A stretch of 64,000 bases of DNA from the NCBI RefSeq assembly GCF_000710615.1, contig NZ_JDTH01000002.1, forward strand, positions 1-64,000. The letters are read 5' to 3'. Origin of the DNA: Haladaptatus cibarius D43. Its GTDB lineage: Archaea; Halobacteriota; Halobacteria; Halobacteriales; Haladaptataceae. The notes beneath the pieces are model-generated. The model saw only the letters and a program-made list of their open reading frames with translations, did no database searches and was not told where the DNA came from. The translations under genes were made by a program, and so were the position numbers. Position 1 is the first letter of the stretch; every line of letters starts with the position of its first letter. Positions 41,309-49,530 of the stretch are shown here, piece by piece.

Positions 41309-42265
41309 CTATTCGATTCGCGCAAGCCACCGTTCCGGATGGTCGAGTTCGTCGTCACTGGGTAGGTTCTCGGGGCCGTCCCACACTTTCGTCGCGGTTT
41401 CGACGCTTTCGGCGTCAACGACGTTCTCGAAGAACTCCTTGCCGCGCTCGTACTGTCTGCGTTTCATGCCGAGGCCGAGCATCCGCCGGACGAGTTTCGA
41501 GAGAGGATTCATTCCCTTTCGGCGAGCCTCGATTTTCCGCCGCAGGTCTTCGTACTCGTCGTCAAAGGCCTCGTCCATGAGGAGTTCGGCGTAACCTTCG
41601 ACGGATGTCATCACGGCGTCGAGTTCGCGGAACGCCTCGCGGTCAACTTCGCCGTGGGCCAGCGCTTCGATGCCGGATTCCATCCGCGATTCGAGGTGGC
41701 CGGAGAGCCACGGGGCTGCGCCGAACTCCGCGGCGTGGGTCACCTCGTGGAAGGCTATCCACCGTCGGAATCGGTCGAAATCCACGTCCAACTTTCCGGC
41801 GATGCGCTCGATGTTCGGATGGACGAAGTAGAGCGCGTGGTCGTCGGCGTCGCCATCCGCGAGGAGGAGTGGGTCGTACTGCCCGAGGACGTTGTTGCCG
41901 AGGAGGGCGAGCATGAACGACATCGTGCCCGTGTTGACGACGCGGGAAACGCCGGGAAGCACCGTTGGGCCGTGTTCCTCCACAGGTTCCATCACGCGCT
42001 TGAACGTGGTGATGTTCGCGTCTATCCAGTGGTGGCGATTCTGGATTTCGATGGTGTCTGGCACGTCGAACGAGACGCCCGAAACCTCCCGGACGCGGGC
42101 GCGAGCATCACGAACGTCGGTCGCGTACCCCGTTTTCTGTTCGTCGGAGAGTTCGATAGAACCCGGTTCCGTCGCAGACTTCGCCGCCTCGGCGACCGCG
42201 GCCCAGTCGATTGGGCCGTTTCCGGACGCGCCGGTGACGGCACGCACACTACGATAGATATTCAC
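41309..42265 (-). CDS. Zinc-dependent metalloprotease, DUF2342 type
   Basis: This 318-residue protein uses a GTG start at 42265 giving MNIYRSVRAVTGAS. The HExxH-like motif in WIAFHEVTHAAEFG (about 181-194) with a downstream Glu in MTSVEGYAELLMDEAF defines the family of putative zinc metalloproteases often called coenzyme F420-biosynthesis-associated proteins (DUF2342). The first 140 residues contain an N-terminal helical domain. The natural substrate is unknown. An ATG upstream at 42487 is rejected since the added residues are not related. Confidence 0.85.
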   Translation of the reverse strand: MNIYRSVRAVTGASGNGPIDWAAVAEAAKSATEPGSIELSDEQKTGYATDVRDARARVREVSGVSFDVPDTIEIQNRHHWIDANITTFKRVMEPVEEHGPTVLPGVSRVVNTGTMSFMLALLGNNVLGQYDPLLLADGDADDHALYFVHPNIERIAGKLDVDFDRFRRWIAFHEVTHAAEFGAAPWLSGHLESRMESGIEALAHGEVDREAFRELDAVMTSVEGYAELLMDEAFDDEYEDLRRKIEARRKGMNPLSKLVRRMLGLGMKRRQYERGKEFFENVVDAESVETATKVWDGPENLPSDDELDHPERWLARIE

Positions 42266-42347
42266 GCGGTTACGTTGTAGTTGCGCGGACAAAATCCTTC
42301 TGTCCGCGCCGATTTCGATCGTTCTCAGTCGTTCGTCCGTCGTCCTC

Positions 42348-42545
42348 CTACTCCCGGCGTCGATTTCGAAGAACGGCGAAAACGATGACTGCAAGCAGTA
42401 TGAACACCGGCCCGAGTTTTCCCGCAATCGGCGGTCGTTCTTCGCTACTATCGCTTTGATTCCAACCCAACTCCGATTTCGACCCATTTTTGCCGGTGTT
42501 GAGCGTGACGGTCGGTTCGTGTAGGTGCAGTTCGAAAACCCCCAT
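42348..42545 (-). CDS. Small C-tail-anchored protein
   Basis: This protein of about 65 residues (MGVFELHLHEPTVTLNTGKNG) has a C-terminal hydrophobic helix, LGPVFILLAVIVFAVLRNRRR, with a positive tail. The start at 42545 is preferred over 42587 because FELHLHEPT looks like the conserved N-terminus. It is divergent from the M42 peptidase gene. Function is unknown. Confidence 0.6.
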   Translation of the reverse strand: MGVFELHLHEPTVTLNTGKNGSKSELGWNQSDSSEERPPIAGKLGPVFILLAVIVFAVLRNRRRE

Positions 42546-42656
42546 AGCCACCCATTCGGTAATCTCGGCCTTATCGGTTCGGGACAAACCTCTAGACTGT
42601 TACACTATGTGACGATGTTCGGGAGGTTGAAGAGACATCGTCTCTCCTACACCGAT

Positions 42657-43724
42657 ATGAACGAACAACATCGTGCGTTTCTCCAGACGCTGTTGACGAC
42701 ACCCAGTCCGTCGGGATTCGAAGTTCCCGGACAGCGCGCGTGGGTCGAGTATGTCTCCGAGTTCGCGGACGAAGTACGAACGGACGAATACGGAAACGCA
42801 GTGGCCGTCGTGGAGGGTAACGACCCCGAAATCGCCTTTGCGGGTCACGCCGACCAAATCGGCCTCATCGTCGCCGGAATCGACGAAGACGGATTTCTCC
42901 GCGTCGATACAATCGGCGGCTCCGACAGAACCGTCACGAAGGGACAACAGGTCGAGATACACACCGACGACGGCGTGGTCAACGGCGTCGTCGGCCAGCG
43001 AGCGATTCACCTGCGCGACCCCGCGGACGACGAGTTCGAAGACATCACCGAACAACACGTCGATATCGGCGCGAGCGGTGAATCGGAAGCCGAGGAACTC
43101 GTGGACGTCGGCGACCCTATCGTTTTCACCCCGAACATCGAGGAACTTCACGGCACGCGACTCGCCGGGCCGGGTATCGACAACCGCGTCGGAACGTGGG
43201 TCGCCGCGGAAGCGTTGCGCCGCGCGGCAGAGCGCGGCGCGGACGCGACTGTGTACGCCGTGAGTACCGTGCAGGAAGAAGTCGGATTGCAGGGTGCCAA
43301 GATGGTCGGCTTCGACCTCGACCCCGACGCAATCGTCGCCGTGGACGTGACTCACGCGATGGATAGCCCGGACGTGACCAACGAAGAGCAGTTCAAGAAC
43401 ATCGACATCGACCTCGGCGGCGGGCCAGTCGTCGCACGCGGAAGCACGAACCACATCGAAGTGGTCAAAGCAATCCGCGAGGCGGCGGAGGACGCCGACA
43501 TTCCCGTCCAACTGCAAGCCGCAGGCGTTCAGACAGGAACGGATGCTGACGCCTTCTACACGGCCAGCGGCGGCACGCCGTCGCTCAACCTCGGTCTGCC
43601 GAATCGCTACATGCACACCCCCGTGGAAGTCATCGACACGGACGATCTGGAACTGTCCGCCGACCTGCTCGCCGAGTTCGCCGTGCGAGCGAGCGACCGC
43701 GACGGGTTCGCGGTCGATCTCTAA
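42657..43724 (+). CDS. M42-family aminopeptidase
   Basis: This 355-residue co-catalytic zinc peptidase has metal ligands in FAGHADQIGLIV (His about 68), GPGIDNRVGTW (Asp), VQEEVGLQGA (Glu-Glu), VAVDVTH (Asp) and NRYMHTPVEVI (His). M42 (glutamyl aminopeptidase/endoglucanase-like) enzymes form dodecameric TET particles that degrade peptides after the proteasome. The ATG at 42657 gives the family N-terminus MNEQHRAFLQ. Confidence 0.92.
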   Translation: MNEQHRAFLQTLLTTPSPSGFEVPGQRAWVEYVSEFADEVRTDEYGNAVAVVEGNDPEIAFAGHADQIGLIVAGIDEDGFLRVDTIGGSDRTVTKGQQVEIHTDDGVVNGVVGQRAIHLRDPADDEFEDITEQHVDIGASGESEAEELVDVGDPIVFTPNIEELHGTRLAGPGIDNRVGTWVAAEALRRAAERGADATVYAVSTVQEEVGLQGAKMVGFDLDPDAIVAVDVTHAMDSPDVTNEEQFKNIDIDLGGGPVVARGSTNHIEVVKAIREAAEDADIPVQLQAAGVQTGTDADAFYTASGGTPSLNLGLPNRYMHTPVEVIDTDDLELSADLLAEFAVRASDRDGFAVDL

Positions 43725-43765
43725 ATTCCGGTCAAAACGAAGGTTTCCGACTCGCGTTCCGGTAC

Positions 43766-43772
43766 GTTTATG
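43766..43772 (+). promoter_or_regulatory. TATA box of the LSm-L37e operon
   Basis: GTTTATG is centred 28 nt upstream of the ATG at 43797. This places the LSm start at 43797, not 43770, which would fall inside the promoter. Confidence 0.6.
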
Positions 43773-43796
43773 AACGCAAACACTGGGTTTGTTGAT

Positions 43797-43979
43797 ATGA
43801 GCGGACGACCACTCGACGTTCTCGAAGCGTCGCTGAACTCTGTCGTGACCGTACAGTTGAAGGGTGGCGAGGAGTACACCGGCACACTCACCGGCTACGA
43901 CCAGCACATGAACCTCGTCATCGAAGACGAAGACACAACCATTATACGCGGCGATAACGTCGTTTCGATTAATCCATGA
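43797..43979 (+). CDS. LSm (Sm-like archaeal protein, SmAP)
   Basis: This 60-residue protein, [21 protein letters not shown], contains Sm motif 1 ([29 protein letters not shown]) and Sm motif 2 ([12 protein letters not shown]). It forms heptameric rings that bind U-rich RNA and act as an RNA chaperone. Directly downstream, with a 4-nt overlap, is the L37e gene; this pair is conserved in haloarchaea. Confidence 0.95.
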   Translation: MSGRPLDVLEASLNSVVTVQLKGGEEYTGTLTGYDQHMNLVIEDEDTTIIRGDNVVSINP

Positions 43980-44152
43980 CTGGCGCAGGAACCCCGAGCC
44001 AGGGCAAGAAGAATAAGACGACACACGTGAAATGCCGCCGCTGTGGCGAGAAATCCTACCACTCGCGCAAGAAGGAATGCTCGTCGTGCGGCTTCGGTAA
44101 GTCGAGTAAGAAACGAAGCTACGAGTGGCAGAGTCGAACAGACGACAACTAA
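43976..44152 (+). CDS. rpl37e: 50S ribosomal protein L37e
   Basis: This 58-residue protein, [20 protein letters not shown] and so on, has the zinc-ribbon pattern [10 protein letters not shown][22 protein letters not shown]. This is the eukaryote-like L37e, a small structural component of the large ribosomal subunit. Its ATG overlaps the LSm stop (ATGA). It is shorter than the minimum length many gene finders use. Confidence 0.95.
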   Translation: MTGAGTPSQGKKNKTTHVKCRRCGEKSYHSRKKECSSCGFGKSSKKRSYEWQSRTDDN

Positions 44153-44185
44153 GCGCCTGCCGCTGATTTTCCCCTCTTACTCGTT

Positions 44186-44214
44186 CGACCGACGAGCCGT
44201 TGGCTCGTCGGTCG
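44186..44214. terminator. 13-bp hairpin after L37e
   Basis: CGACCGACGAGCC (44186-44198), GTT, GGCTCGTCGGTCG (44202-44214) is a perfect stem, preceded by the T-rich TTTTCCCCTCTTACTCG. This is a likely terminator for the LSm-L37e operon. Confidence 0.6.
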
Positions 44215-44313
44215 GAAATGAAACTTGAAGAACAGATTTCTGCGTGCATGAAGAATGCATAAATGTGCATATTTAATGTCTTCGGGGTGCTGAATACGGC
44301 ACGATAGCGAGGG

Positions 44314-44342
44314 TTTTTACTACCCACCCGCACAATGGGTAG
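44314..44342 (+). promoter_or_regulatory. purF promoter with operator-like palindrome
   Basis: TATA-like TTTTTAC at 44314-44320 stands about 28 nt before the ATG. Immediately after it CTACCCA (44320-44326) and TGGGTAG (44336-44342) form a perfect 7-bp inverted repeat with a 9-nt spacer ending 2 nt before the start codon. A repressor bound here would block transcription initiation; a purine-responsive regulator would be the natural guess. Confidence 0.5.
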
Positions 44343-44344
44343 CT

Positions 44345-45808
44345 ATGTCAACTGGCCGGGACGCGAACCTCGGCGGGCCGACGGAGAAATGCGGCGTCGT
44401 CGGCGCGTCACTCGCAGGTCGAGACGCGGCACGCCCCCTCTACTACTCGCTGTACGCCCTCCAGCACCGCGGACAGGAGTCGGCGGGCATCGTGACTCAT
44501 GACGGGTTTCAACAGCACGACCACGTTTCGATGGGCCTCGTCGGGGACGCCTTCGACGAAGGGGACATCGACGGACTCAACGGAAGCGCCGGAATCGGCC
44601 ACGTTCGCTATCCGACCGCCGGAAGCGTGGACAAAAGCTGTGCGCAACCGTTCACCGTCTCGTTCAAGAGCGGGTCGCTCGCGCTCTCGCACAACGGCAA
44701 TCTGGTCAACTCCGACGAGATTCGGGACGAACTCGCCGGAAAGGGCCACGCCTTCACTTCCGACGGCGACACGGAAGTCATCGCACACGATTTGGCGCGC
44801 AACCTGTTGAAAGAAGACCTCATCCGTGCAGTCAAGCGAACGATGAACCGAATCCATGGGTCGTACTCGCTCGCCATCATGCACGACGACACCGTCCTCG
44901 GCGTGCGCGATCCGGAAGGAAATCGCCCGCTCGTCATCGGAAAAGTAGACGACGGCTACGTCATCGCCTCCGAATCGGCGGCCATCGACACCATCGACGG
45001 CGAACTCGTCCGCGACGTGCGCCCCGGCGAACTCGTTGTCCTCCAAGACGACGGCGAAGGATACGATTCGTACCAACTCGTGGAGCGTGAGCAAACCGCC
45101 CACTGCTTTTTCGAACACGTCTATTTCGCGCGCCCGGACAGTGTCATCGACGGCAGTCTCGTCTACGAAGTGCGGCGGGAACTCGGCCGAAAACTCTGGG
45201 AGGAAAGCGGCATCGAGAGCGACGTCGTCATGCCCGTGCCCGACTCGGGTCGCGCGTTTGCCTCAGGATACGCCGAGGCCGCACAGGAGGACGGCTCTGA
45301 CGTGGAGTTCGCGGAAGGGATGATGAAAAACCGCTACGTCGGGCGGACGTTCATCATGCCGACGCAGGACGAGCGCGAGCGCGCGGTGCGCCTCAAACTC
45401 AACCCCATCAAATCGACCGTCGAAGGCAGAACCGTGACCATCATCGACGACAGCATCGTCCGGGGGACGACTTCGACGCAACTCGTCCAACTGCTCAAGG
45501 ACTGCGGGGCAGAAGCAGTCCACATGCGAATCGGTGCGCCGCCAATCGTCGCGCCGTGCTACATGGGCATCAACATGGCCACCCGCGAAGAACTCATCGC
45601 CTCGAACAAATCCGTGGCGGAGATTCGGGACGCCATCGCGGCGGACAGCCTCGCCTACCTCTCGAAGGAGGCCATCGCGGAATCGCTCGCCGTCCAGCAG
45701 GGTGACCTCTGTTTGGGTTGTGTGACTGGTGAATATCCCTACGACATCGAAGACGAAGAAACCGACCGCGACGTTTCGCGTCCCGTGATTGCAGGCGAGA
45801 GCGACTGA
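44345..45808 (+). CDS. purF: Amidophosphoribosyltransferase
   Basis: This 487-residue enzyme makes 5-phosphoribosylamine from PRPP and glutamine, the first committed step of purine synthesis. The N-terminal nucleophile Cys lies at about 16 in EKCGVVGASL, so a 15-residue propeptide is removed. The glutaminase part includes LQHRGQESAGI and GHVRYPTAG. The phosphoribosyltransferase domain has VVMPVPDSGRAFASGYA and the PRPP loop VTIIDDSIVRGTTSTQLV. C-terminal Cys in DLCLGCVTGEYPYD are compatible with an Fe-S cluster. It follows LSm-L37e, the usual haloarchaeal order. Confidence 0.96.
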   Translation: MSTGRDANLGGPTEKCGVVGASLAGRDAARPLYYSLYALQHRGQESAGIVTHDGFQQHDHVSMGLVGDAFDEGDIDGLNGSAGIGHVRYPTAGSVDKSCAQPFTVSFKSGSLALSHNGNLVNSDEIRDELAGKGHAFTSDGDTEVIAHDLARNLLKEDLIRAVKRTMNRIHGSYSLAIMHDDTVLGVRDPEGNRPLVIGKVDDGYVIASESAAIDTIDGELVRDVRPGELVVLQDDGEGYDSYQLVEREQTAHCFFEHVYFARPDSVIDGSLVYEVRRELGRKLWEESGIESDVVMPVPDSGRAFASGYAEAAQEDGSDVEFAEGMMKNRYVGRTFIMPTQDERERAVRLKLNPIKSTVEGRTVTIIDDSIVRGTTSTQLVQLLKDCGAEAVHMRIGAPPIVAPCYMGINMATREELIASNKSVAEIRDAIAADSLAYLSKEAIAESLAVQQGDLCLGCVTGEYPYDIEDEETDRDVSRPVIAGESD

Positions 45809-46407
45809 GAACGAGTTTCGAGAGAAAACGCATTTCGAACGACAGCGAGGACGACGAGCGTAGCGAGTCGTCCGCGAGCGATAGGCAGGAGAACCAACCG
45901 GGAAACGGCATTTTCACATCCACTTTCCTTGGCGGATGAAGGGCGAAGGAGTCGAACAAAGACGAGTGAAACGAGTTTTTCGAGATGACTGAGGGCCGGA
46001 GAAAATCGGAGATTTTCACGGGTGAGCAAACGATTCGCGTTTGCGAGCTACGGAAAATCCTTGGTTTTCCGGTACCGCGAAAGACTCTGTTTTTCGCAGG
46101 CTTCGTTTGGAGTCGGCATCAGCTAGCATCTCTGTAACCGTGGTTGAGAACGATACTGACTCAGACGGAGTGACATCAAATCTCGGCCCCAAACGAAGCC
46201 CTCACTCAGTCGGTACTCGTGGCTTCGCCACTCGCACCTCTTTCGTTCGCACTTCATCCACTGTCAGAGCACGTTCTGACAAGCCCTCGTTCTCCTTTGT
46301 CGTTCACGAGGACACCGAGGTCCGCAGGCCGGGCGTGTAGATTCTGAGACGGGGCGAAAACGGTCTGCTGTCACGCCATTTTCATCTCGCACTCTCACAT
46401 CCCAAAC
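45809..46407. other. Gene-free region with many short hairpins
   Basis: No gene is visible in these 599 bp. Perfect short stems occur in series: GAAAATC-GGA-GATTTTC (46001-46017), GCAAACG/CGTTTGC (46026-46044), CGGAAAA/TTTTCCG (46051-46071) and GCGAAA/TTTCGC (46077-46097). GGCTTCGTTTGG (46099-46110) pairs perfectly with CCAAACGAAGCC (46189-46200). Near 45911 ATTTTCACATCCACT repeats a string found in element C (40012-40026). Confidence 0.5.
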
Positions 46408-46593
46408 TCACTCGTCGTCGTCCAGCAGTCGGTGGATGTCGTCCTCGCTGAGGATGTCGAGGAGGCTGCCGCCGTTTTCGTACTCTTCGCGCTGACTTGC
46501 CGTGAGAAACTGTTCGTCGCGTTCTTCCAGTCGTTCTTCGAGCATCTCGTCCAAATCGTCCTCGTCGTACCCGGGAACTGGCATAGGTGTCAT
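46408..46593 (-). CDS. Small acidic protein
   Basis: This 61-residue protein starts MTPMPVPGYDEDDLDEML (a second Met at 46584 is possible). It is nearly all Asp, Glu and Leu with a predicted helix, DEMLEERLEERDEQFLTASQREEY. No family recognised. It lies downstream of the DUF420 gene on the same strand. Confidence 0.55.
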   Translation of the reverse strand: MTPMPVPGYDEDDLDEMLEERLEERDEQFLTASQREEYENGGSLLDILSEDDIHRLLDDDE

Positions 46594-46655
46594 TGGCGTT
46601 GCTGGCGGAAATATCGTGTGGCAGATTGGCGTCCAGAATCCGACAGTCGTCGTGT

Positions 46656-47216
46656 TCAGTACACCACGTACAACAGCGCGTAAACGACCACGCCGAGCGA
46701 AAAGGAAATTAGCCACAGGCTCGCCGCGATTCGGCCAACTCGGGGGTGGTTCGTTTGCGACAGTTCGTTGATTGGGTGCGAAATCGCCAGCAGGAGGACG
46801 TAGTAGAGCAGGGGAATACAGGCGATGGCCAACAGCATGTGAATCGCCAGCACCGGCAGGTAGACGAACTGGTAGACGGTTTCCGGGCCTGCGAAACTGG
46901 TCGGCCCCTCCAGCGACACGCGGTAGAGGTACAGACCGAGGAAGGCGACGAACAGCACGACGCCCGTCAGCATCCCGGCGCGGTGGCGGGCAACGTTTCC
47001 ACGTCGAATGTCGCGCCATGCGGTTCCGATGACCGCAACCGCGACGATGCTGATGACGGCGTTGGCGTGCGGAATCGCGCCGAGAACCGAATCGGGTGCG
47101 CGCGGAATCGACCCCTTGGGGACGATTCCGAGCACCGCGGCAAACACTAACGCGAGCGAAACGACCGTCAACAGCGCGGTCAGCGCCGGAACGTTGTTTC
47201 GAACCGTAGACTCCAT
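46656..47216 (-). CDS. DUF420 membrane protein
   Basis: This 186-residue protein, MESTVRNNVPALTALLTVVSL, has five to six helices and conserved histidines in VLGAIPHANAVISI and VYLPVLAIHMLLAIACIPLLYYVLLLA, matching DUF420 (CtaM-like) proteins linked to cytochrome oxidase assembly. Metal or heme binding by those histidines is an inference. It is upstream of the small acidic gene. Confidence 0.85.
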   Translation of the reverse strand: MESTVRNNVPALTALLTVVSLALVFAAVLGIVPKGSIPRAPDSVLGAIPHANAVISIVAVAVIGTAWRDIRRGNVARHRAGMLTGVVLFVAFLGLYLYRVSLEGPTSFAGPETVYQFVYLPVLAIHMLLAIACIPLLYYVLLLAISHPINELSQTNHPRVGRIAASLWLISFSLGVVVYALLYVVY

Positions 47217-47274
47217 GCCCGTGCGTTAGGACTCCCGCGGCATACCAGTTACTTTACGGCGAATCGCATCTCCG

Positions 47275-47415
47275 TCATTTTACGATTCGATGCAGGGGTT
47301 CACCCTCACACGAAGGACAGGCATCAAGCGGGAGGTCGAACGCCCGCCCGCAGTTCGCACAGACGTAGTCGATGTGGTTGTTTCGAAGCCGATTGATGAG
47401 TCGCCGGAGGGACAT
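47275..47415 (-). CDS. Zinc-ribbon microprotein
   Basis: This 46-residue protein, MSLRRLINRLRNNHIDYVC and so on, carries CANCGRAFDLPLDACPSCEG, two CxxC knuckles 14 residues apart that make a zinc ribbon. A TATA-like CATATCG lies about 32 nt upstream. The family and partner are unknown. It lies just downstream of the promoter of the tRNA gene on the opposite strand and is too short for many gene finders. Confidence 0.75.
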   Translation of the reverse strand: MSLRRLINRLRNNHIDYVCANCGRAFDLPLDACPSCEGEPLHRIVK

Positions 47416-47510
47416 CTTTCTTCCGAACGGGTTCAAACGATATGAAAGTAGTGGCCCTCGACTATCATTTCTGTGCGAACCGTTCGCGTCGGCGATTCAA
47501 ATGAAAGGTC

Positions 47511-47517
47511 TTTTATT
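47511..47517 (+). promoter_or_regulatory. TATA box of the tRNA-Leu gene
   Basis: TTTTATT is centred about 43 nt upstream of the mature tRNA 5' end, leaving a short 5' leader to be removed by RNase P. Confidence 0.45.
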
Positions 47518-47556
47518 AGGCCACCGTCTACGATTGAGTGCAGAAAGACGCAGCGA

Positions 47557-47641
<85 letters not shown>

Positions 47642-47648
47642 TCGCATG

Positions 47649-47865
47649 CGCGGCTTTGCCGCGAACACGTGAGGCGGTTTCACCGCCGAACACGATGCAG
47701 GTGGTGTGGCCAGAAACCGTGATTTCTGGCCGTTAGCCGGGACGGGTTTGCCGTTCCGGTGTTACCCTTCGAGGACATCACCCACGCACAATCCTACTGA
47801 AACAACATTCACCAGCGATTGCTGGTGAGCGTTGTCCGTATTTGTACCGACCAGCAACTGCTGGT
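47649..47865. repeat. Array of compact hairpins downstream of tRNA-Leu
   Basis: Five perfect stems: CGCGGC-TTT-GCCGCG (47649-47663), GGCGGT-TTC-ACCGCC (47673-47687), GGCCAGAAA-N6-TTTCTGGCC (47708-47731), CACCAGC-GATT-GCTGGTG (47810-47827) and ACCAGCA-AC-TGCTGGT (47850-47865). The fourth extends to 15 bp with two mismatches. A function is not evident. Confidence 0.7.
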
Positions 47866-47884
47866 TGATTTCTTTTACACTGAC

Positions 47885-48037
47885 TCAAAGACGAATAGAG
47901 GCGTAGCCACGCGTCTGGAGTCGGGTTAGTTCACCCACTCCCGAAGAAACGGTTTCGACGCCCGCGACGAGGTTTTGCACTTTCGCAATCGAGCGTTCGG
48001 CGGCCTCGGGCGTCGAGACGTGAAAAACGGTATTCAT
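47885..48037 (-). pseudogene. Internally deleted DsrE-family remnant
   Basis: This is a 50-residue frame, MNTVFHVSTPEAAERSIAKVQNLVA followed directly by GVETVSSGVGELTRLQTRGYASIRL. The first half matches the N-terminus and the second the C-terminus of haloarchaeal DsrE-like proteins (about 110-115 aa), so roughly 60 central residues appear missing in frame. A TATA-like TTTTTTACC stands near -29, so it could still be transcribed. Confidence 0.65.
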
Positions 48038-48074
48038 GCTAGATGATGACAACCGGGTAAAAAAGCGATTTCGG

Positions 48075-48476
48075 TTAGCAGTCTTCGTGCGTGATTATTC
48101 TGTCGCGCAGTTCGGACGGAATCGAGCGAGGTTCGCCGGTATCCCTGTCGATGGCGACCTGCACGACTTCGGCAGTGGCGGCCACATCGTCTCCCGCGCG
48201 GATTTCGTGTTTCATCGTGATGCTCGATTCGCCGAGTTCCGTGACCGCCATGGCGACGGTCACCTCGTCTTCGGGCGTTATCGACCGGCGGTAGTCGATT
48301 TCGAGATGCGCGATGACGCCGCTGATTTCGTTCAGTGGAATCCCGATAACGTCCCGAAAATAGTCGATTCGCGCCTGTTCGAGGTACGTCGCGTACACCG
48401 CGTTGTTGACGTGGCCCATCGTGTCAAAGTCGCTGTACCGCGTTTCGACCTTGGTGGTGTAGCCGAACTCGTCCAT
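48075..48476 (-). CDS. Acyl-CoA thioesterase, 4HBT hot-dog fold
   Basis: This 133-residue protein begins MDEFGYTTKVETRYSDFDTMGHVNN. The DxxGHVNN motif is the 4-hydroxybenzoyl-CoA thioesterase signature, with the catalytic Asp in DFDTMGHVNN. The start at 48476 puts that motif at the N-terminus. Substrate chain length is unknown. Confidence 0.9.
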   Translation of the reverse strand: MDEFGYTTKVETRYSDFDTMGHVNNAVYATYLEQARIDYFRDVIGIPLNEISGVIAHLEIDYRRSITPEDEVTVAMAVTELGESSITMKHEIRAGDDVAATAEVVQVAIDRDTGEPRSIPSELRDRIITHEDC

Positions 48477-48585
48477 GCAAACCGTAACCGGAAGCGGGTA
48501 AATCGGTCTGTTGGTTCGGCGCGAATCTGTGTACCTTCGGTGATTCGAAAAATGTGTGTGCTTCAAATGAGTATATCAGTCAAGA

Positions 48586-48780
48586 ATGTCTTCCAACTCC
48601 AAAGATCGAATTTTCATCGCCGGACTCGGAGTTATCGCGCTTGCCGCGCTACTGTATAGCTTTTTGATTATCGGGAATATTTTGGCGTGGTTCGGTGCGA
48701 TTGTTCCGTTCGTATTCTTGTATCTCATGTGGCGACTGGTTCTGGCAGTCGAACGAATCGCCGACGCGGTGGAAAAATAA
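48586..48780 (+). CDS. Small membrane protein
   Basis: This 64-residue protein, MSSNSKDRIFIAGLGVIALAALLYSFL, has two helices and a short amphipathic C-terminus (RLVLAVERIADAVEK). It is convergent with the VOC gene, 10 bp apart. No function is proposed. Confidence 0.65.
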   Translation: MSSNSKDRIFIAGLGVIALAALLYSFLIIGNILAWFGAIVPFVFLYLMWRLVLAVERIADAVEK

Positions 48781-48789
48781 CTCCTCCAT

Positions 48790-49140
48790 TCACACCGATT
48801 CAGTTTCGTGGTCGAACGTCTGCACTTCGACGGCTCGCCCTTCCGGGTCGTCCGCGAAGAAGTGATAGATGTCGTACTCCGGGTTCGCATTTGGTTCCTC
48901 GCGTGCACAGTCCGCCAGTTCTTCGTACCGCGAATCGACACCCGCGCGGTCGTCGGTGATGAAGGTCAAAATTCCATCCGTGTCTGCCGAGTCACGCGCG
49001 CAGAATCCGAACAGCATGTTGTCGTATTTCAGAATCGTACAGTCGGTTTGTTCGAGCCACACGTCCGCACCGAGTCGATCGGTGTAGAATTCGACGGTTT
49101 CCGCGCGATTTTCGCTGGCGAAAAAGATGATTCCACTCAT
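48790..49140 (-). CDS. VOC (glyoxalase-like) superfamily protein
   Basis: This 116-residue protein has an N-terminal beta-alpha-beta unit, MSGIIFFASENRAETVEFYTDRLGADVWLEQTDCTI, and a C-terminal YDIYHFFADDPEGRAVEVQTFDH. It is a vicinal-oxygen-chelate fold. The usual metal residues are not obvious, so the reaction is unassigned. Confidence 0.88.
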   Translation of the reverse strand: MSGIIFFASENRAETVEFYTDRLGADVWLEQTDCTILKYDNMLFGFCARDSADTDGILTFITDDRAGVDSRYEELADCAREEPNANPEYDIYHFFADDPEGRAVEVQTFDHETESV

Positions 49141-49209
49141 ATTTCGAACGACACGACGCGCTGAAAAAGCGTTTTCGTCCGCGTTTGATTTTCGCCACTC
49201 CCCACTCGA

Positions 49210-49413
49210 TCAGTCCGACCGAACCATCACGTCGGTCGCTTTGACCACCGCAGTCAGTTCCATTCCTTCTTCTATTTCGAGATTTTCGACCGATTCGCGG
49301 GTGATGACCGCGGTTATCGTCTCGCCGTTTACGTCGATTGTAACCTCGGCGGTCACGTCACCGGTTTGGAGTTCTACTACCTCTCCCGTCAGTCGGTTTC
49401 GTGCGCTTAGCAT
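49210..49413 (-). CDS. Molbindin-like TOBE-domain protein
   Basis: This 67-residue protein, MLSARNRLTGEVVELQTGDVTAEVTIDVNG and so on, ends ELTAVVKATDVMVRSD, the molybdate-binding TOBE repeat (as in ModE C-termini and molbindins). It probably binds and buffers molybdate or tungstate in the cytoplasm. The start at 49413 matches the family; upstream frames are unrelated. Confidence 0.88.
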   Translation of the reverse strand: MLSARNRLTGEVVELQTGDVTAEVTIDVNGETITAVITRESVENLEIEEGMELTAVVKATDVMVRSD

Positions 49414-49530
49414 CCAAATTCCCCCGGCAAGGAGACGACGACGCCGAGAATAAACGTTCGGGCGCGTTTCCGCGACTTTGCTCCGGAATGTAAACGCGAT
49501 ATTGAAATGTGGCCCCTCCCTAACAGGTGT

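Noticed and set aside
44408-45118. Minus-strand frame opposite purF
   Set aside because: Shadow of a GC-rich coding gene; purF on the plus strand has full active-site motifs.
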